This document shows positions 48,890 through 62,102 of a DNA stretch of 64,000 nt, piece after piece. The translations under genes were made by a program, and so were the position numbers. Numbering within the stretch: the stretch's first letter is position 1; each line of letters opens with the position of its first letter. This stretch comes from Ehretia macrophylla (lineage: Eukaryota > Streptophyta > Magnoliopsida > Boraginales > Ehretiaceae), in contig CM075778.1 of NCBI GenBank assembly GCA_037974665.1, forward strand, positions 10,839,001 to 10,903,000, given 5' to 3'. The notes beneath the pieces are model-generated. The model had not been told where the DNA came from. It did not search any database and saw only the letters and a program-made list of their open reading frames with translations.

Positions 48890-49989
48890 CTCAAATGGAT
48901 ATGGGAAAAACTGTTAGCTTCGAGTGTAAGCAATTCAAAAAATTGAAGTGAATAAGTAACGTATAAACGAAATTTGAGGGCTCTCTACGTTAATTTGGTG
49001 TAGTTTCTTTTTTTCTTTTTTCTTAAAATTTGCCGTTTTTTATATCTCAGTATTTGTTTACTTTTGTTGTCGTCAAAGACACGTGTCGGTTCAAATGTAC
49101 GAACATTTAAAGAACCAAATCGAAGAACCGACTTCAGGTGGTCAGGTTTGTTCCTTGTTTTAAAGGTCATCTTAATTACCAAAGCTCATCGACCTTCAAT
49201 TGCTTGAAGCCCATCAACTTGGATTTGATATTTCTCTTTTGGAAAGAAAGAGATAAACTTAACAAAGACTTGTGCAATAAATAAAATAGGATTTATATGT
49301 TCCAATAAACGCTTGTGCAAAAATAAAATAGGATTAATAATTTAAATAAAGTGAAAAAGACACAGAATTTACGTGAAAATCCTTTCAAATAATGAAGGTA
49401 AATAATCACGGGGCAAAAACTTCACTATATAAATAAAATAATGGGATTAAGGAAAAAGAAAAGAAAAACTATCCTAAAAAATTTCCAAAAGTAATCTAAC
49501 CTGAATCAATAGATTCTCTCTCTTAATCTCTATGTAAGGGATACGTAAGGGATAGGAAATTCTCTCTATCTCTATGATAGGAAGCTTTCTCTATCTATGT
49601 GATAGGAAAATCTCTCTGTGTTCTCAAAGTATGAGAAGAATGAGGTATTTATAGGAGAGAATATGATCCTAAATAGACTAGGATTGGTGATACTAATCCA
49701 TTTGGGATTTGAAATTAATATAGATGAGGATGTTAAGAAATTATTTTCCCAATGGGTTTGAAAAACTCAACAAATCTCATTCTCCAGTCCCAAGAGAAGG
49801 GGGGCCTTGCCCGTCATTACTTGTTCCAATTCATCCCAGTCATATCTCTACAAAACTCGAGTTTCTCTCTCGGTACAATCTTTGTGAGCATATCGACTGG
49901 ATTTTCATTAGTGTGAATCTTTGTCAGCTTTATTAGTTATTTCTCCATGACTTCGCATATCCAATGATATAGAATGTTGATATACTTGG

Positions 49990-51480
49990 TACGGGAATAA
50001 CACATGGAATTTTTTCTTAGATTCATTACCCTCTGACCATCGCAATTAACCATGTACTCATCTTGCTTCAATCCCAACTCTTAGAGGAAAAGTTTTATCC
50101 ATAACATTTTTTGCCAGCTTCAGCAACTACAATATATTTTGCTTCAGCTGTAGATATTTTTGCAATTTGGACTGCCATGACACAACTCCCCCTGCAAAAG
50201 TAAACAAATATGCAGGAATAGACTTTCTACAGTCGAGATCTCATGCCATATCAGCATCTACATATCCTTCCAAGATAGGTCTTGAGATACCAAAGCATAG
50301 GTATAACTTAGAAGTACCCTTTAGGTATCTGAGGATCCATTTTACTACCTCCCAATGTTTTGTATTAGGATTTGAGAAAAATATGCTTACAATACCTACA
50401 ACATGGGCAATATTTGCTCAAGTGCATAACATTGCATACATTAAACTTCCTACTACAAAGGAGTAGGGAATACATGTTATCTCATCTCTTTCTTGTTGGT
50501 TGAAAGGACATGATTTCTTGCTAAGCTTGAAATGATTGGCAAGAAAAGTACTCACAGGTTTGTCACTCTCCATGTTGAATCTTGGGAAAATCTCAACATT
50601 TAGTCCCTATTGTTTGCAAAATATCTCAATTTAGTCCTTATTGTTCCCCTAAAAGTTTCAATTTCATCTCTATTGTTTACACTTTTCAATTTCGTCCTTA
50701 TTATTTTCTAAAAAGTTTCAATTTCGTCCCTATTATTTTTAAAAAGTTTCAAATTCATCCTATTGTTGCTCAAAAAAAATTAATTTAGTTCTTGGATAAT
50801 AGGGACGAATTTGCAACTTTAAAAAAATAATAGGGATGAAATTAAAACTTTTTAAAAATAATAGGGACGAAGTTGAAACTTTTTTAAAAATAATAAGGAC
50901 TAAATTGAGACATATTAAACAATAGGGATGAAATTGAAACTTTTGGTAAAACAATGAGGACTAAATTGAGACATTTTAAACAATAGGGACTAAACCTTGA
51001 CACTTTGCAAACAATAGGGACTCAATGTGAAATTTCCCCTTGAATCTTTTAATCACTTGTTCAATGTACTTCTGTTGTGACAACTACAACTTCTTAACCT
51101 TGCGATCTCGAACTATCTTCATGCCCAAGATTTGTTGGGTTAGACCTAAATCTTTCATTTTGAAGGACTTGGATAACTCTTTCTTTAACTTTCCAATCAT
51201 TTCGATTTCTCATCCAACAATCAACATATCATCTACATATAGTAAGAAAATAATAAAGTCACCACTAGAAAACTGCTTGATGTAGATGTATTGGTCAGCT
51301 TCAGGTCTTTTGTATCCACAACTCACCATGAACGAGTCAAATTTCTTGTACTATTGTCGTGGTGCTTGTTTGAGACCATATAATTTTTTTCTTAGTTGAC
51401 AAACCTTATAATCTTTACCTTTTTCTTCAAATCATTCAGGCTACTCCATATAAATTTCTTCTTCTAAGTTACCATGATTC
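49990..51480 (-). pseudogene. Copia RT-RNase H remnant
   Basis: The frame reads EEIYME, QLRKKLYGLKQAPRQ, FDSFMVSCGYKRPEADQYIY and FIIFLLYVDDMLIVG (the RT active site is intact). It resumes beyond the MITE with ESDKPVSTFLANHFKLS, WILRYLKGTSKLYL and GGVVSWQSKLQKY of RNase H. Several stops are present. Confidence 0.82.
50584..51039. mobile_element. Palindromic MULE-type MITE inside copia pol, 456 bp
   Basis: A perfect 9-bp target duplication, TTGAATCTT, lies at 50575-50583 and 51040-51048. The ends are GGGAAAATCTCAACATTTAG and, reversed, GGGGAAATTTCACATTGAG. The arms carry alternating TTTAGTCCCTATTGTTT motifs in inverted orientation. Excision with one duplication copy restores the copia reading context. 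Confidence 0.9.
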
Positions 51481-52526
51481 TCCATATCCTTTAACATATG
51501 TATACCTGGCAATCTGACCTTGGTGTCTAGTAGCTAATCAAATACCAAATGAAATTAAATCTTAACCAATGGTTTCTTCAGAATTTGCCCCATTTCAGGA
51601 CTTTTTCGATAGGAGCCTGACATGAAATCTTCTCCCAATCAATAAAAATTAGCAAACGCAATGGAGAGGCCAGGGGCAGAGGGAAGGATCTCCAAAAATA
51701 ATATATTTATTGGATTGTTTAAAAAAAAAAAAAAAAGATTTGGCTCCCCCAAAATAAAAAGGAAAAAGGTTGTATGAACTGTCAACAATATGAAGTTGGC
51801 CTTGGTGGTTAATAACATGCATTGTTGTGTTGTTAGCTCTGGTTCGACTTACTGCTGCAACAAAGTTTTTTTTTTTTTAGTTTCTAGTTTTAAGTTGATA
51901 TATATATATATATATATAAATAAATAAGAATGGCTGGGAAAATGCCACGTAGGAACTTCCCTTTGCCAATTTTTCTAGGAAAACACTTCCCTTTTTATTA
52001 ATCTATCATCTATTTATCATCTATCATTTATCTTTCTTTTTTAATTTTAGCTATCATCTTCATCTTCTTTGTCTTTGCTGCGAAAACAACAAGTACATTT
52101 TTTTTGTCATATATAGTTCTATACGATCATATCATCTAATACTTGCTCATGTACAACTTAAAAAAGAAAGCTATACGTTTATACATTTCTTTTTGTCATT
52201 AATTTATTTTTAACTACCATATGATAGTAGTAGATGGCAATAACTTTATTTTGTCTTTTTGTAAAATTATTACTTTTTGGTTTACTAGTGATTAACTGAA
52301 ATTCATCATTGCATAATTGCATCAATTTTTTATGGTGATGCAGTTATGTCATTGCTAATCATCCTTTATTGATTGTTGAAATCTATCTTGATATAACTTT
52401 GATCTATACGTCAATAGGAACTGTGATGTATGCCTTTATTGCTATTCATTATGGTAATGGTTCAACGCTTGACTTGTAGTTGATATTCGTATAAATATTT
52501 ATTGATTAATATTTTCAGGTTAAAAT

Positions 52527-54950
52527 ATGAGTAAGTGTAAAATAATTTATTCATTCTTTAAAAGAAAAAAAAATGATGTTGACTCAGAACCTGGAGAACA
52601 ACCTTCTATATCTGATAATGATACAAATATAATTTTAGAACCTCCAACAAAATTTTCAAGGATTGAAAATGAGACAATTGATATAAGTTCTTTAGTGTGT
52701 GACCCGGGTTTATGTCCTCAAATTTGGGAGTATCCAGTTAACCAAAGAGATAAAATTCATAAAGCATGTATTAATTTGGTCCATATCAACATATTCAATT
52801 ACATTATCCATATTCTGGACAAGAGAGTCATCCACACCGATTTCAAGCTCATTAGTTTAAAATATTTTATTGGTTGGAGTATTCACCTACAAAAGATGCT
52901 GTGTTCTATTTTTCTTGTTATGTATTTGCAAAAGAATCAAATGAAAAATCTAGATCATATGTATTCGCTGCTAAGGGATTTAAAATTTAGAAAAAAGTAA
53001 ATAGCAAAAAATATTGTGCTTTTTTATCTCATGTAAGGAATGATAGCAATTCAGCTCATAATTCAGCTGTCAAAGATTGTAAGAATTTGAAGAACTCATA
53101 TTGAAAAGGTGATGCAAAGGCAAACTTCTTCACAAATTTTAAAAAATCGCTTGTGCCTTAAAGCTTCCATAGATGTTGTTCATTGGTTAACATTTCAAGG
53201 ATGTGCTTTAAGAGGGCATGATGAAAGTTCATATTCAATAAACCAAGGTAACTTTCTTGAAATGATAAATATGTTAGCATCTTACAATGAGAAAGTGCAT
53301 GGAGTTGTTTTGGATAATGCCCTACAAAATTCTAAATATACATCACATATTATTCAAAAATAAATTTTATCTATTTTGACTAGAAATGTGAAAATCAATA
53401 TTTGTAAAGAGATTGGTGAAACAATATTTTGTTTAATTGTTGATGAAGCTCGAGATGAATCTAAGAGCAAGCAAATTGTTCTTGTTATAAGATTTGTTGA
53501 TAATGAAGGATTTGTTAGAGATAGATTTTTGACCTTGATTCATGTTACAAACACCAAAGCATTAACTCTTAAAAGAGAGATTTCTTGTGCATTATCTCAT
53601 CATAACCTCAATATTCTTAATATTCGGGGCCAAGGGTATGACGGAGCTAGTAATATGCGTGGATAATGGAATGAGTTGCAAGCTTTGTTTTTTAAAGATT
53701 GTCCTTATGCTTATGTGCAATGTTTAGCTCATCAATTATAACTAGCTCTTGTTGCTGCATCTAGAGAAGTTTATGATATACATAACTTTTTTGAAAACTT
53801 GAGTTTGATTGTTAACATTGTGGGGTCTTCTTCCAAGCGCAATGATGAATTACAAGCTGCCCAAGTAACTGAAAATGCACATTTAATTGAACGTGGTGAG
53901 ATTAATACTAGTAAATGATCCAATCAAATAGGAACTTTACAACATCCTGGAAAAACTAGATGGAGTTTACATTTTAATTCAATGTGTAGTTTGATAAGGA
54001 TGTTTGATGCCACTTGAGTAGTTCTCCATAATATAGCTATTGAATGATCTATTTACTTTCAACGTGGAGATGCTACCTTTGCTATTAAGCTATTGATATC
54101 ATTTGATTTTGTATTTATCTTGCATATGATGAAAGAAATTATAGGTATAACAAATGTGCTTTTCCAAGTTCTGCAACAAAAATCTCAGGACCTTTTAATA
54201 CAATACATATAGTGTCAAATATAAAATCGTTACTGCAAAGATTGAGGGATGTTGGTTAGGAAACTCTCATAGAGAATGTGACTTCTTTTTGTTCTCATCA
54301 AAATACACAAGTTCCTGATATGAATGCTTCTTACTCTAACATAGTCCAATCTCGGCGTTGAAAGGATATTGTAACAATGGAGCATTATGACCAACTAGAC
54401 ATATTTACAACTACTATAGATCAACAATTATAAGAATTAAATAGCAGATTTAGTGAGCAAGCAATTGAACTTCTTACTCTTAGCACAACATTGGATTCTA
54501 GGGATAATAATAAGTCATTTGTAGTTAATGCTATATGCAAACTTGCTGAAAAATTTTATTGTTCTGACTTCTCTGAACAGAAGATGATTCATTTAAAATA
54601 TGAATTGTAGTATTATAAGCTTGATGTGCCTAATCATCCTAACTTGAAAATTTTGACTAGCATAACAGATATGGGTAAAGGATTGGTGAAAACTGAAAAA
54701 TAAAAAGTTTATCTTTTAGTTGAAAGATTGATACGGTTGATTTTAACTCTTCTTGTCTCGACAATAACTACAGAACGAGCTTTTTCTGCTATGAAGGTTA
54801 TCGAAACAAGGCTTCAAATTGAATGAACGATGGATCTCTTAAAGATACCTTAATTGTTTATATAGAAAAAGAAATTGCCAAAGATGTTCCTATGGTTATA
54901 ATAATTGATGAGTTCTATTCCATGAAGGAAAAACGAGCACAACTTCATTG
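52527..54950 (+). pseudogene. hAT transposase of the TTF/ZMYM-like class, degenerate
   Basis: Starts MSKCKIIYSFFKRKK, then DPGLCPQIWEYPVNQRDKIH of the TTF-type zinc-finger region, followed by frameshifts. The DUF4371-type part reads ASIDVVHWLTFQGCALRGHD, FCLIVDEARDESKSKQIVLV and GQGYDGASNMRG (53109-53666). Remnants of the middle domain follow with several stops. The C-terminal dimerisation domain reads TTERAFSAMKVIETRLQ (about 54765), with a stop just after it. At least ten stops or shifts, so it is inactive. Confidence 0.88.
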
Positions 54951-55091
54951 ACTGAACAGGTAAACATTATTTTGTATATCTTATGTTATTTTTGGTAAAT
55001 AATATTTTATTTATTTATTTATGTTTAAAAATTTAATATCGTTAATCTTCTAAATGAATTAGAATCTCAGCCCCCTAGTATTCCTGGTTCC

Positions 55092-58000
55092 TGTCAGGAA
55101 TTGTATGCCCTAAAAACTGATAGCACTAAGACATCTCAGTGAAGGGATATTATAACAATTAATAATCAGTGCATCTAACATGAGCATCTTTATACTCTCA
55201 TTATATTCTCTCTATATATGCATGCTAAGACTCCTTGATTTGAGTGAATGACATAGGTGTGTGGTGATCCGCACAAAAGGTATATAGTAACGCCCCAATC
55301 CCTCACGGAATCGAGACCAAATAATAGCAACCTGTCCCAATCTCAAGGCACAAAAAACGAAAAAAAACATATAGAGTTTCTCCTATACCTAGGCCAAACC
55401 AAAACCTGCTCACAGAATATTTCCACAACATACAACAACCATAACTTGTACAAGATTCCATTTCTAGTTAATAAGATAATTCTAGCTTTCTTTTACTTAG
55501 AATAAATATAACTAGGCATTCTAACTAATCACCCAAGAACTAAGCAGTTATTTAGACTTATTACATGTCATTTATTAGTTATCTAGCTTTAATTACACGC
55601 CTTTACAACTATGAATTACATACAAGATTACTTACAAAATAAATACAAGGTCAAATTATCAATAATGACTTCACTTTACAACATTTTCAATCGCATATCA
55701 CAAGTATCCAACTCAAGTAATTAATGCAATGTTTCCACTTCTCATTCCTTTACAATTCAAGGCACAATCTCAGCATCCTGAAATATATTAGATAAAAAGG
55801 GTAAGCAAAATACTATGCTCAGTTAGGGAAGGAAGAATTAATCTGGGGAGCTTTGAAAACGTTTTCGTGCAATGCATGTAAACAGCTATATTATTAAGAA
55901 ATAAGGACATTAAAGGGAATACAAGAGTCTAATAACAATATGGAGCAATCATTTAAATTCAATAAGCTCCAAGCAATAAAAATAATACACATTGACCGAA
56001 CTAGCATAAGTTGATAGGAAAAAGAATAAGAACACTTTCAAGCATTAAAACCTTAAATAACCATACAACCTAACTCCAAGGAACAAGAGCCCAAGCGAGA
56101 GTAGGTACCATAAATATAAAAAAAGAAAATGATCTCGATCACGAGCACGAACCACAAGCCACAAGCACGAACAAGATCACGATCTCAATCAAGATACGAT
56201 AACGATAACGATAACATAGCCGGCATCCCTTTACACCAACGGGGGTGCTCCAGATGTAACACCTCATTATCCTACGACCCAACTCTCCAACGAACTAGGG
56301 CCCAAGTGAGAGGAAATAGGGTACGGAGGTCGAGCAACAATTGGCAAGCCCGATGCTGCCCAGGGAGGCCCAACACATCTATCCCGAAATGGTTGCGCAA
56401 CCACGATAACAATAACGATACAACATTTAACACTTAACATTCACACGATTCTGTAACACACAATTGAGGACAACAAAAGAAGTTGTCCTCGCAAGTAGGC
56501 AATAGACAACAATGTAAACGATAGAACACGTCAGATAAGCTATAGCAATCAAAGTGAGCAATAAAACATATTTACCTTCAATTCAAAGTTATGAACTCAT
56601 GTATACAATCAATCTCTAACTTTCCGATTAACCACATATAAGCAACATTCAACTCTTTAGCAATTAAACATTTATAATTTCAATTAAAGCTATCTTAATT
56701 CACAATTTAAGTATTCTAAAAGTTCAAGACAATATAAGATAGAACACCCTATAACAACTAACAATTTATAGCACAACTTAGCATTCAACCCTTTTAGCAA
56801 TTAGACAACCCAATTTTCAATCAAGACTGCTTTATAACACATTAAAACTCTTTAGACAACACTTAACTAACCAAATTTAATTCAATTAATGACAATCAAA
56901 GAAGCATGCATTAAGCTAACATTTAACTTTTCTAGCAACTAGTCAATCCAATTTCCAAACAAGATTACTTTGCTAGCTCATTAGACATTTTATAACCATC
57001 AACTAACTCAATTAAACTCTAGCAACCACTTAGCATTTACAAGGATTCATTTAGCATAAAAACAAGCCTCACACACACGACCATTTACACGCACACATAC
57101 ACAACCTCTTACACTTACACTATGCTCAACGATCTTTTGACGCATTCTAGCTAGTTTAGACACTTATTTAGCTATGTGAACACCTATAACACTTCACTTA
57201 GGCATTTAAATAAGCACATAGCCATCAAACATTGTCTTTTGTAGCAAAATAACTATTCATCATCTTCTTCATTCAATCACATACCAACTCTAGCTAAACA
57301 AATACAACTAAGCTAAAAGTTTACTCTACTAGCTAGCTAAACGACATTGCATGCAAGAACAAGCTTTATCTCAACCATTTACACTATAACAAATATTATA
57401 CTAACAAAGCAATTAACTAAAATGTACAAATAAATAAAATCCCTCACCAAAATAAAGTAGAAGAGGCTTTGATCTTGCTTGGAACACCTCTAGCTAGCTT
57501 GGATTTGCTCTCCATATGCCCAAAAACCCTAGCTTTTCTTCCCTTTTTTTTTCTCTTCATGGCCGGCTTCTTCATCTTCTCTTTCTTTGATTTTTTGTTC
57601 ATTTTTTGTATTATATGATGATAGATAAGCATGTTGGGCCTTGGGTTTTGGTTGTATATGGTTTGGGCTCATATAAAAATAATTCAAAACTAACTAGTTG
57701 GCCCAAAAACAAAGCTAACTTCATTTGGCCCAAAATAATTCCTACAAGCTCTACTATTTATACGGTTGACTAATCATTTTATATCTCTCGTTCCTGATAT
57801 GCTATGCACGTAATTTCAATGAACAAATGCATAAAATATGGTAAGTAATGAGCGAAAAATATAAAATTAAAAAAATAAAATAGTTGAAAATTCACTCCGG
57901 GCTTGGAGCTACTTATTCAAATAATTGAAAATAGTGAAACTAACAATTAAATGCAAGAGAATGATTTCAAATAAATTTAATACTAAGATAATTATTTCAT

Positions 58001-59855
58001 TTAAATTAATCTAATACAATTTGTATGTTTTTCAAGAAATGTGAAAATAGTGCTAATAAATGGATGAAATTAATTAAAGTAAACACATAGTTATGCACAA
58101 CCACTTAATATAAACACATATGCATATGCAAGTAAGTATTATTCACTATATGCTAGGTCCGGGATGTCACTTATATGCCATGAGGCTTGAATTTAAACTA
58201 TAGGCTCATAACCATATAGTGAAATTGGGCACTTCACTATGAAATGTTATAATGAGAAAGTCTTCTATTTGGTAGAGTGACCTACCTTGGTCATTGGAGG
58301 GGCTTTCGATACTTTTCTCATTAGTAAACAAGAGTACATTGAACTGGACTATGGTAGATGTGACCTCTGTAAAAGTATTATCGCTCGTATGAGATCAGAA
58401 ACATCTCAAGCTACTAAGTGACCAATGTTCTAGTTCTTGAGCATATGTGGATGACCAATGAACCCAAGGATATTTGTTTTGATTCACTATGGATAAGATC
58501 TTATATGGGTCAATAACTCTGTGTTTTAGATACATGAACTTGACTAGTTGACACATGCATATGTGTCAGGCCATTCTATGTCATCTTAATTGGTGGGTTA
58601 TAACGCCTTTGTGGCATCCTATTAATCATCGGAACCTAAGTACTTTGTAATATAGTCAACTGAGACTATATTTAGATATTAAACTTGTGGGTCGCTCCCT
58701 AGATCAAGAGAATAATATCTAGATGATGATTATTAAAGGACTAAAGGCATCAAGTATAAAGGTAATCAAGAAATGTTGATAGTACAAGGTTAAGACCTAA
58801 TATTGATTACGGGTTCTACATGTAATGACATTTTGGTCATTTTGCTTAGTAGGTCAAAGACAAAGGTCAAACATCATTTGATTACGTTCTAGGGAATCAG
58901 TATTCATTCTAGAGTGCAGTCATAGCTCTTTAGTGGAATGAGCTAGGGCTAAAATGAATAAAATGCAGCTAGGGTTTAGCAGGGGCATTTTAGTCATTTT
59001 AGAGCTAGGGCGAATATGTATTTTGGTTCCTCTTCTAGCTAATTTCCATATTGATAAGTACACATTCCTTTTCTCTATGAACGGCATGTAGAGTGTGTAT
59101 TTAACAAGATGAAGTTGTGTGGATGGATTAGGAAAGTAGGAAGATGGAATTGTAGGGTATCTATTATTATAGGACTCTTTATTTTATGAATTTATCTTTA
59201 TTTGTTTAAAGATATGGAAATTCATAAAGATAAATAAAGAGATTATGCAATAGATTATCTAACATATTATCTTCATTAATAGTGTGGACAACTTGTAGTC
59301 CAAATACATTATTATATGCAAGTGCAATTCCTAGGTCTCCTAGTATTCCTAAAACACACGAGTCACTTAAGACTCTTGCTAAGCTAATACATGGTCAACA
59401 AAAAGAAAAAAATGAAGAGTTTTTCATCACTTCTTCTCTTGAAAGAATACCACATGACCATAGAGAGGAAAAAGGAGAGTGATTCGTCCCACAACGAATA
59501 CCACCAAAGCTTGGAATTAGAATAGGAGAGAAGATCAATTGAGTCTTCTCCTTTAGTTGCTATTTTCTTCTTCCATTGGTACGACACTCTCAGCCAAGAC
59601 AAGTAAGGAGGAGTGGCATCCACTCATTGCAGCCATAACGTGGTAAACATATTATAGTGTTGAGTTTTGACACCAACACTTAAGGTAATCAAATCTGTCC
59701 GCAAAAATTAAACAACATTATATGCATGTATACTAGCATGTTTTATATATATTTGCTTGGTTTTCAGTTCTTGTTGCTTTCACTGCCATAGATTAAGTTT
59801 TTGATGCATAAAATCATTAGTAATCTAGGTAATCGAACCCTGGTAATAACCATCA
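55092..59855 (+). mobile_element. Copia solo LTR nested in the hAT element
   Basis: Starts TGTCAGGAATTGTATGCCC and ends GGTAATAACCATCA. It is flanked by GTTCC (55087-55091) and TTTCC (59856-59860), a 4-of-5 match. Joining the flanks restores the hAT right end. Without the nested gypsy LTR it is about 1.88 kb, the same size as the copia LTR at 25137-26981. It shares with that LTR GTGGGTCGCTCCCT and GGACACTTTACTATGA-like blocks. There is no internal domain, so it is a solo LTR. Confidence 0.78.
55286..58169 (+). repeat. Gypsy (Tekay/Del-like) solo LTR nested in the copia LTR
   Basis: The left end is AGTAACGCCCCAATCCC and the right end is GCTAGGTCCGGGATGTCA. These are degraded forms of the TGTAACGCCCC...GGGGCGTTACA ends of Tekay-type chromovirus LTRs. 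The copia LTR resumes at once on the right with ACTTATATGCC. It is about 2.88 kb with no pol sequence. A target duplication is not clear; TATAT at 55281-55285 and 58172-58176 is possible. Confidence 0.65.
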
Positions 59856-59875
59856 TTTCCGCCCCTGGGAGAGGC

Positions 59876-61418
59876 AGCGCGTATTCTCTACTACAGACCA
59901 AGACGACATATTAGGTTTCTCTTAATAAGACCAAGATCCACCTTATGGCCAAAGAGATCTCTGATGTTGTTAATCCCATAAAGCATCATTGTAGGCCTTT
60001 CAAATGAAAGGCCCCATGCAATGACCCGAACAGTGTAAATCTTTTCATATATATATATATAAGTGAGTAAGAATATCTTTGTAATTTTATTTTCTAAAAA
60101 ATATGCCCACAAGTTAAAAAAGTTAGATTCTCACCTGTTCACATGAAAAACAAATTTGAGAAATTCATGGGAATACTTATTCTATGCCCATGAATATTTT
60201 TTTTTATTTTGCAAACCAAATATAAGAGTATTACATTCCTGACTTCACTTTTCGAGAAATCCTACAAGATTCTACAAACTAAATACCCTTTTACAAAAAA
60301 AGGTTATTTTCAAGATTTAACATAGCCCATTATGAAATTTAAGTCTGAATTTCAAAACCTGTAATAAATTGCTCAAACTTTTAAAAATGACTATTTTACA
60401 TATACATTGACCACCTAATATGGGCTTAATATCTCTATACCGCACTAATATTTTTTTTCATACTACTCTGGGAGTAAAGGTCAAGACCAGTACTTGGAAC
60501 ATGATAAATATTGCCAAAGCCCAATACTGCAGAGGAAATTACTTTGCTAGTTGAATGGGCGAAACCTGATAGTCTATGCATATTGCTGTCTCTAAAAGGT
60601 TGGTCGTTCACCTCCTTATATAATTTAGTTAATGAAGTTGGCCCTTATAATCGTTAAAAAATATGCGAATGCATAAATTATTGGTTCTTTGTACCTTATT
60701 TATTATTTAGTGTTTTGTTTTCTGTAAATGTTAAAAACTCATAGAAGAAAAAAACTTCAAGAAAAATATTAACATTTTACCCCTGAATATTTGTTGTCTT
60801 TTTTAGGTTAATATCACTTTAGCCCCTTAATGTACATATAATGTATCATTTTGTCATCTCATATTTATTTTATCTCACTTAAACTCTTTACGTTATTGAG
60901 TACAAAGAGAAGGGGCATATTTATATTTGTATAATTTATAATGGCTATAAAAAAATTTATTTTAGTAAAATATGGAAGTGTTAAGTGATACAAATGAAGG
61001 GAAAAATATTTCATTGTATATAAGTTGAAGGGGGTACAATTATTTAAACTAAAAACATTAATGACACTTTGCCAATTTAGTGCATATTGTATAGCATTTT
61101 GTCTCCTAATTTATATTTTGTATCTCTTAACCCTTTTATAAGGTAAATAAAAAGGGTATTTTGTAAATTCTTATATTTTGCTTCGTAATGTTTATTAGAA
61201 ATTATTCTTTATAGAGATCGCAAATGATATTTTGAGTTTGACTTCTATTCTAAAACTTTGGCAAATTTTCCCAGTAGGAGCATTTTTGGTCTAAACCCAA
61301 TCCTATGCGAATCTTATACCTAACTAGACTAACCTGTTTTGCATGATGTTTTCTCATTTTAAGGTGATCATGCTCTAAGATCAGAGTATTCTAGAAGTCA
61401 AGTACCAACTTTATCTCC
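59876..61418. other. Intergenic, no gene recognised
   Basis: AT-rich. Between about 60780 and 61180 two stretches resemble each other (ATATCACTTTAGCCCCTTAATG and ATGACACTTTGCCAATTTAG, each followed by GCATTTTGTC-like sequence). They may be arms of an old MITE, but no flanking duplication was found. Confidence 0.4.
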
Positions 61419-61421
61419 TTA

Positions 61422-62102
61422 GATCATCTTTAACAAGCTCCTTAAAATGGCTAAAGAATCAACTTTTTTGTCTTTCTCGACTTGTTAGACCAACACCAAC
61501 ATGATCTCCAAATGCTCAAAATGAACTCCAACAGATCCTTTCAGGGGTAACCTAAAATTGAGAGTGAAAAGAAAAAAAAATATGCCTACCTTGTGCCCAA
61601 AAAATATTTACAATTAAAAACCAAATAAATCAAATAGATTTGAATTTTTGTAGATTTTGTGTCGAATTCTGCAACATTATTGCATAAATTTTGCCTGGGT
61701 AGCTAATAATCCGCTTGGGCCGAAATCTTCCGGAATGTATTTTTGTTGCAAGTCGCCTGAACTGCTAATTTATTTGCCTAGGCGAAAAACTTGCAAATGG
61801 AATACGAACTCTTTACTCCTATGCCGCTCAACTTTATGCCAATCTCCAATAGAGAGCCCCAATGTTTTTGCGGGCCTCAATAGATATAAGTAACATACGA
61901 TGGTTCCCTATTTCTTGTGAGTATAACAAGCATTGTTAGTGTGAAACTAAAACAAAAGACTTTAAAATAGGAAGAGATTAAAAATAGAAAATGGTATTGA
62001 AATAAAACTGAAATAGTTATTATAGTTAAAATTAGAGAACCTGTTGGAGTTTTTTTTATTTTTTTGGGGGGTCAAAAACCTATTGGAGTTGGCCTCAATG
62101 TC
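61422..62102. mobile_element. Probable Tourist-like MITE, degraded
   Basis: The left part has CTTTAACAAGCTCCTTAAAATGG and the right part, reversed, GAGGCCAACTCCAATAGG, matching the ends of the elements at 1764-2205 and 15333-16067. The flanks TTA (61419-61421) and TTT (after 62102) are not identical, so limits are approximate. Confidence 0.4.

Larger units (their letters stand above)
49250..51480 (-). mobile_element. Ty1/copia 3' half (RT, RNase H, LTR), decayed
   Basis: On the - strand: RT (51480-51049), RNase H (50574-49990), and then an LTR-like region starting near TGTTGAG at 49772, with CTATAAATACC at 49647-49657 and ending near 49250. The LTR end is not resolved. Gag, protease and integrase are missing. 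A MITE splits RT from RNase H at 50584-51039. Confidence 0.75.
51671..59867 (+). mobile_element. hAT transposon with an 8-bp target duplication, invaded by two LTR elements
   Basis: GGAGAGGC at 51663-51670 is repeated exactly at 59868-59875. The left end begins CAGGGGCAGAGGGAAGG. The right end, after removal of the nested LTR, is CAGGGGCGGAACCAGG in reverse complement, giving the short hAT-type inverted repeat. The element holds a degenerate transposase-like gene (52527-54950). Without the inserted 4.7 kb it would be about 3.4 kb. Confidence 0.9.

Noticed and set aside
55257-57632. ORFs of 62-102 codons, including a basic - strand one
   Set aside because: Within the gypsy solo LTR; LTRs of this type do not encode protein and no domain is seen.
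60780-61180. Possible MITE with similar halves
   Set aside because: The similar stretches are direct rather than clearly inverted, and no flanking duplication was found.
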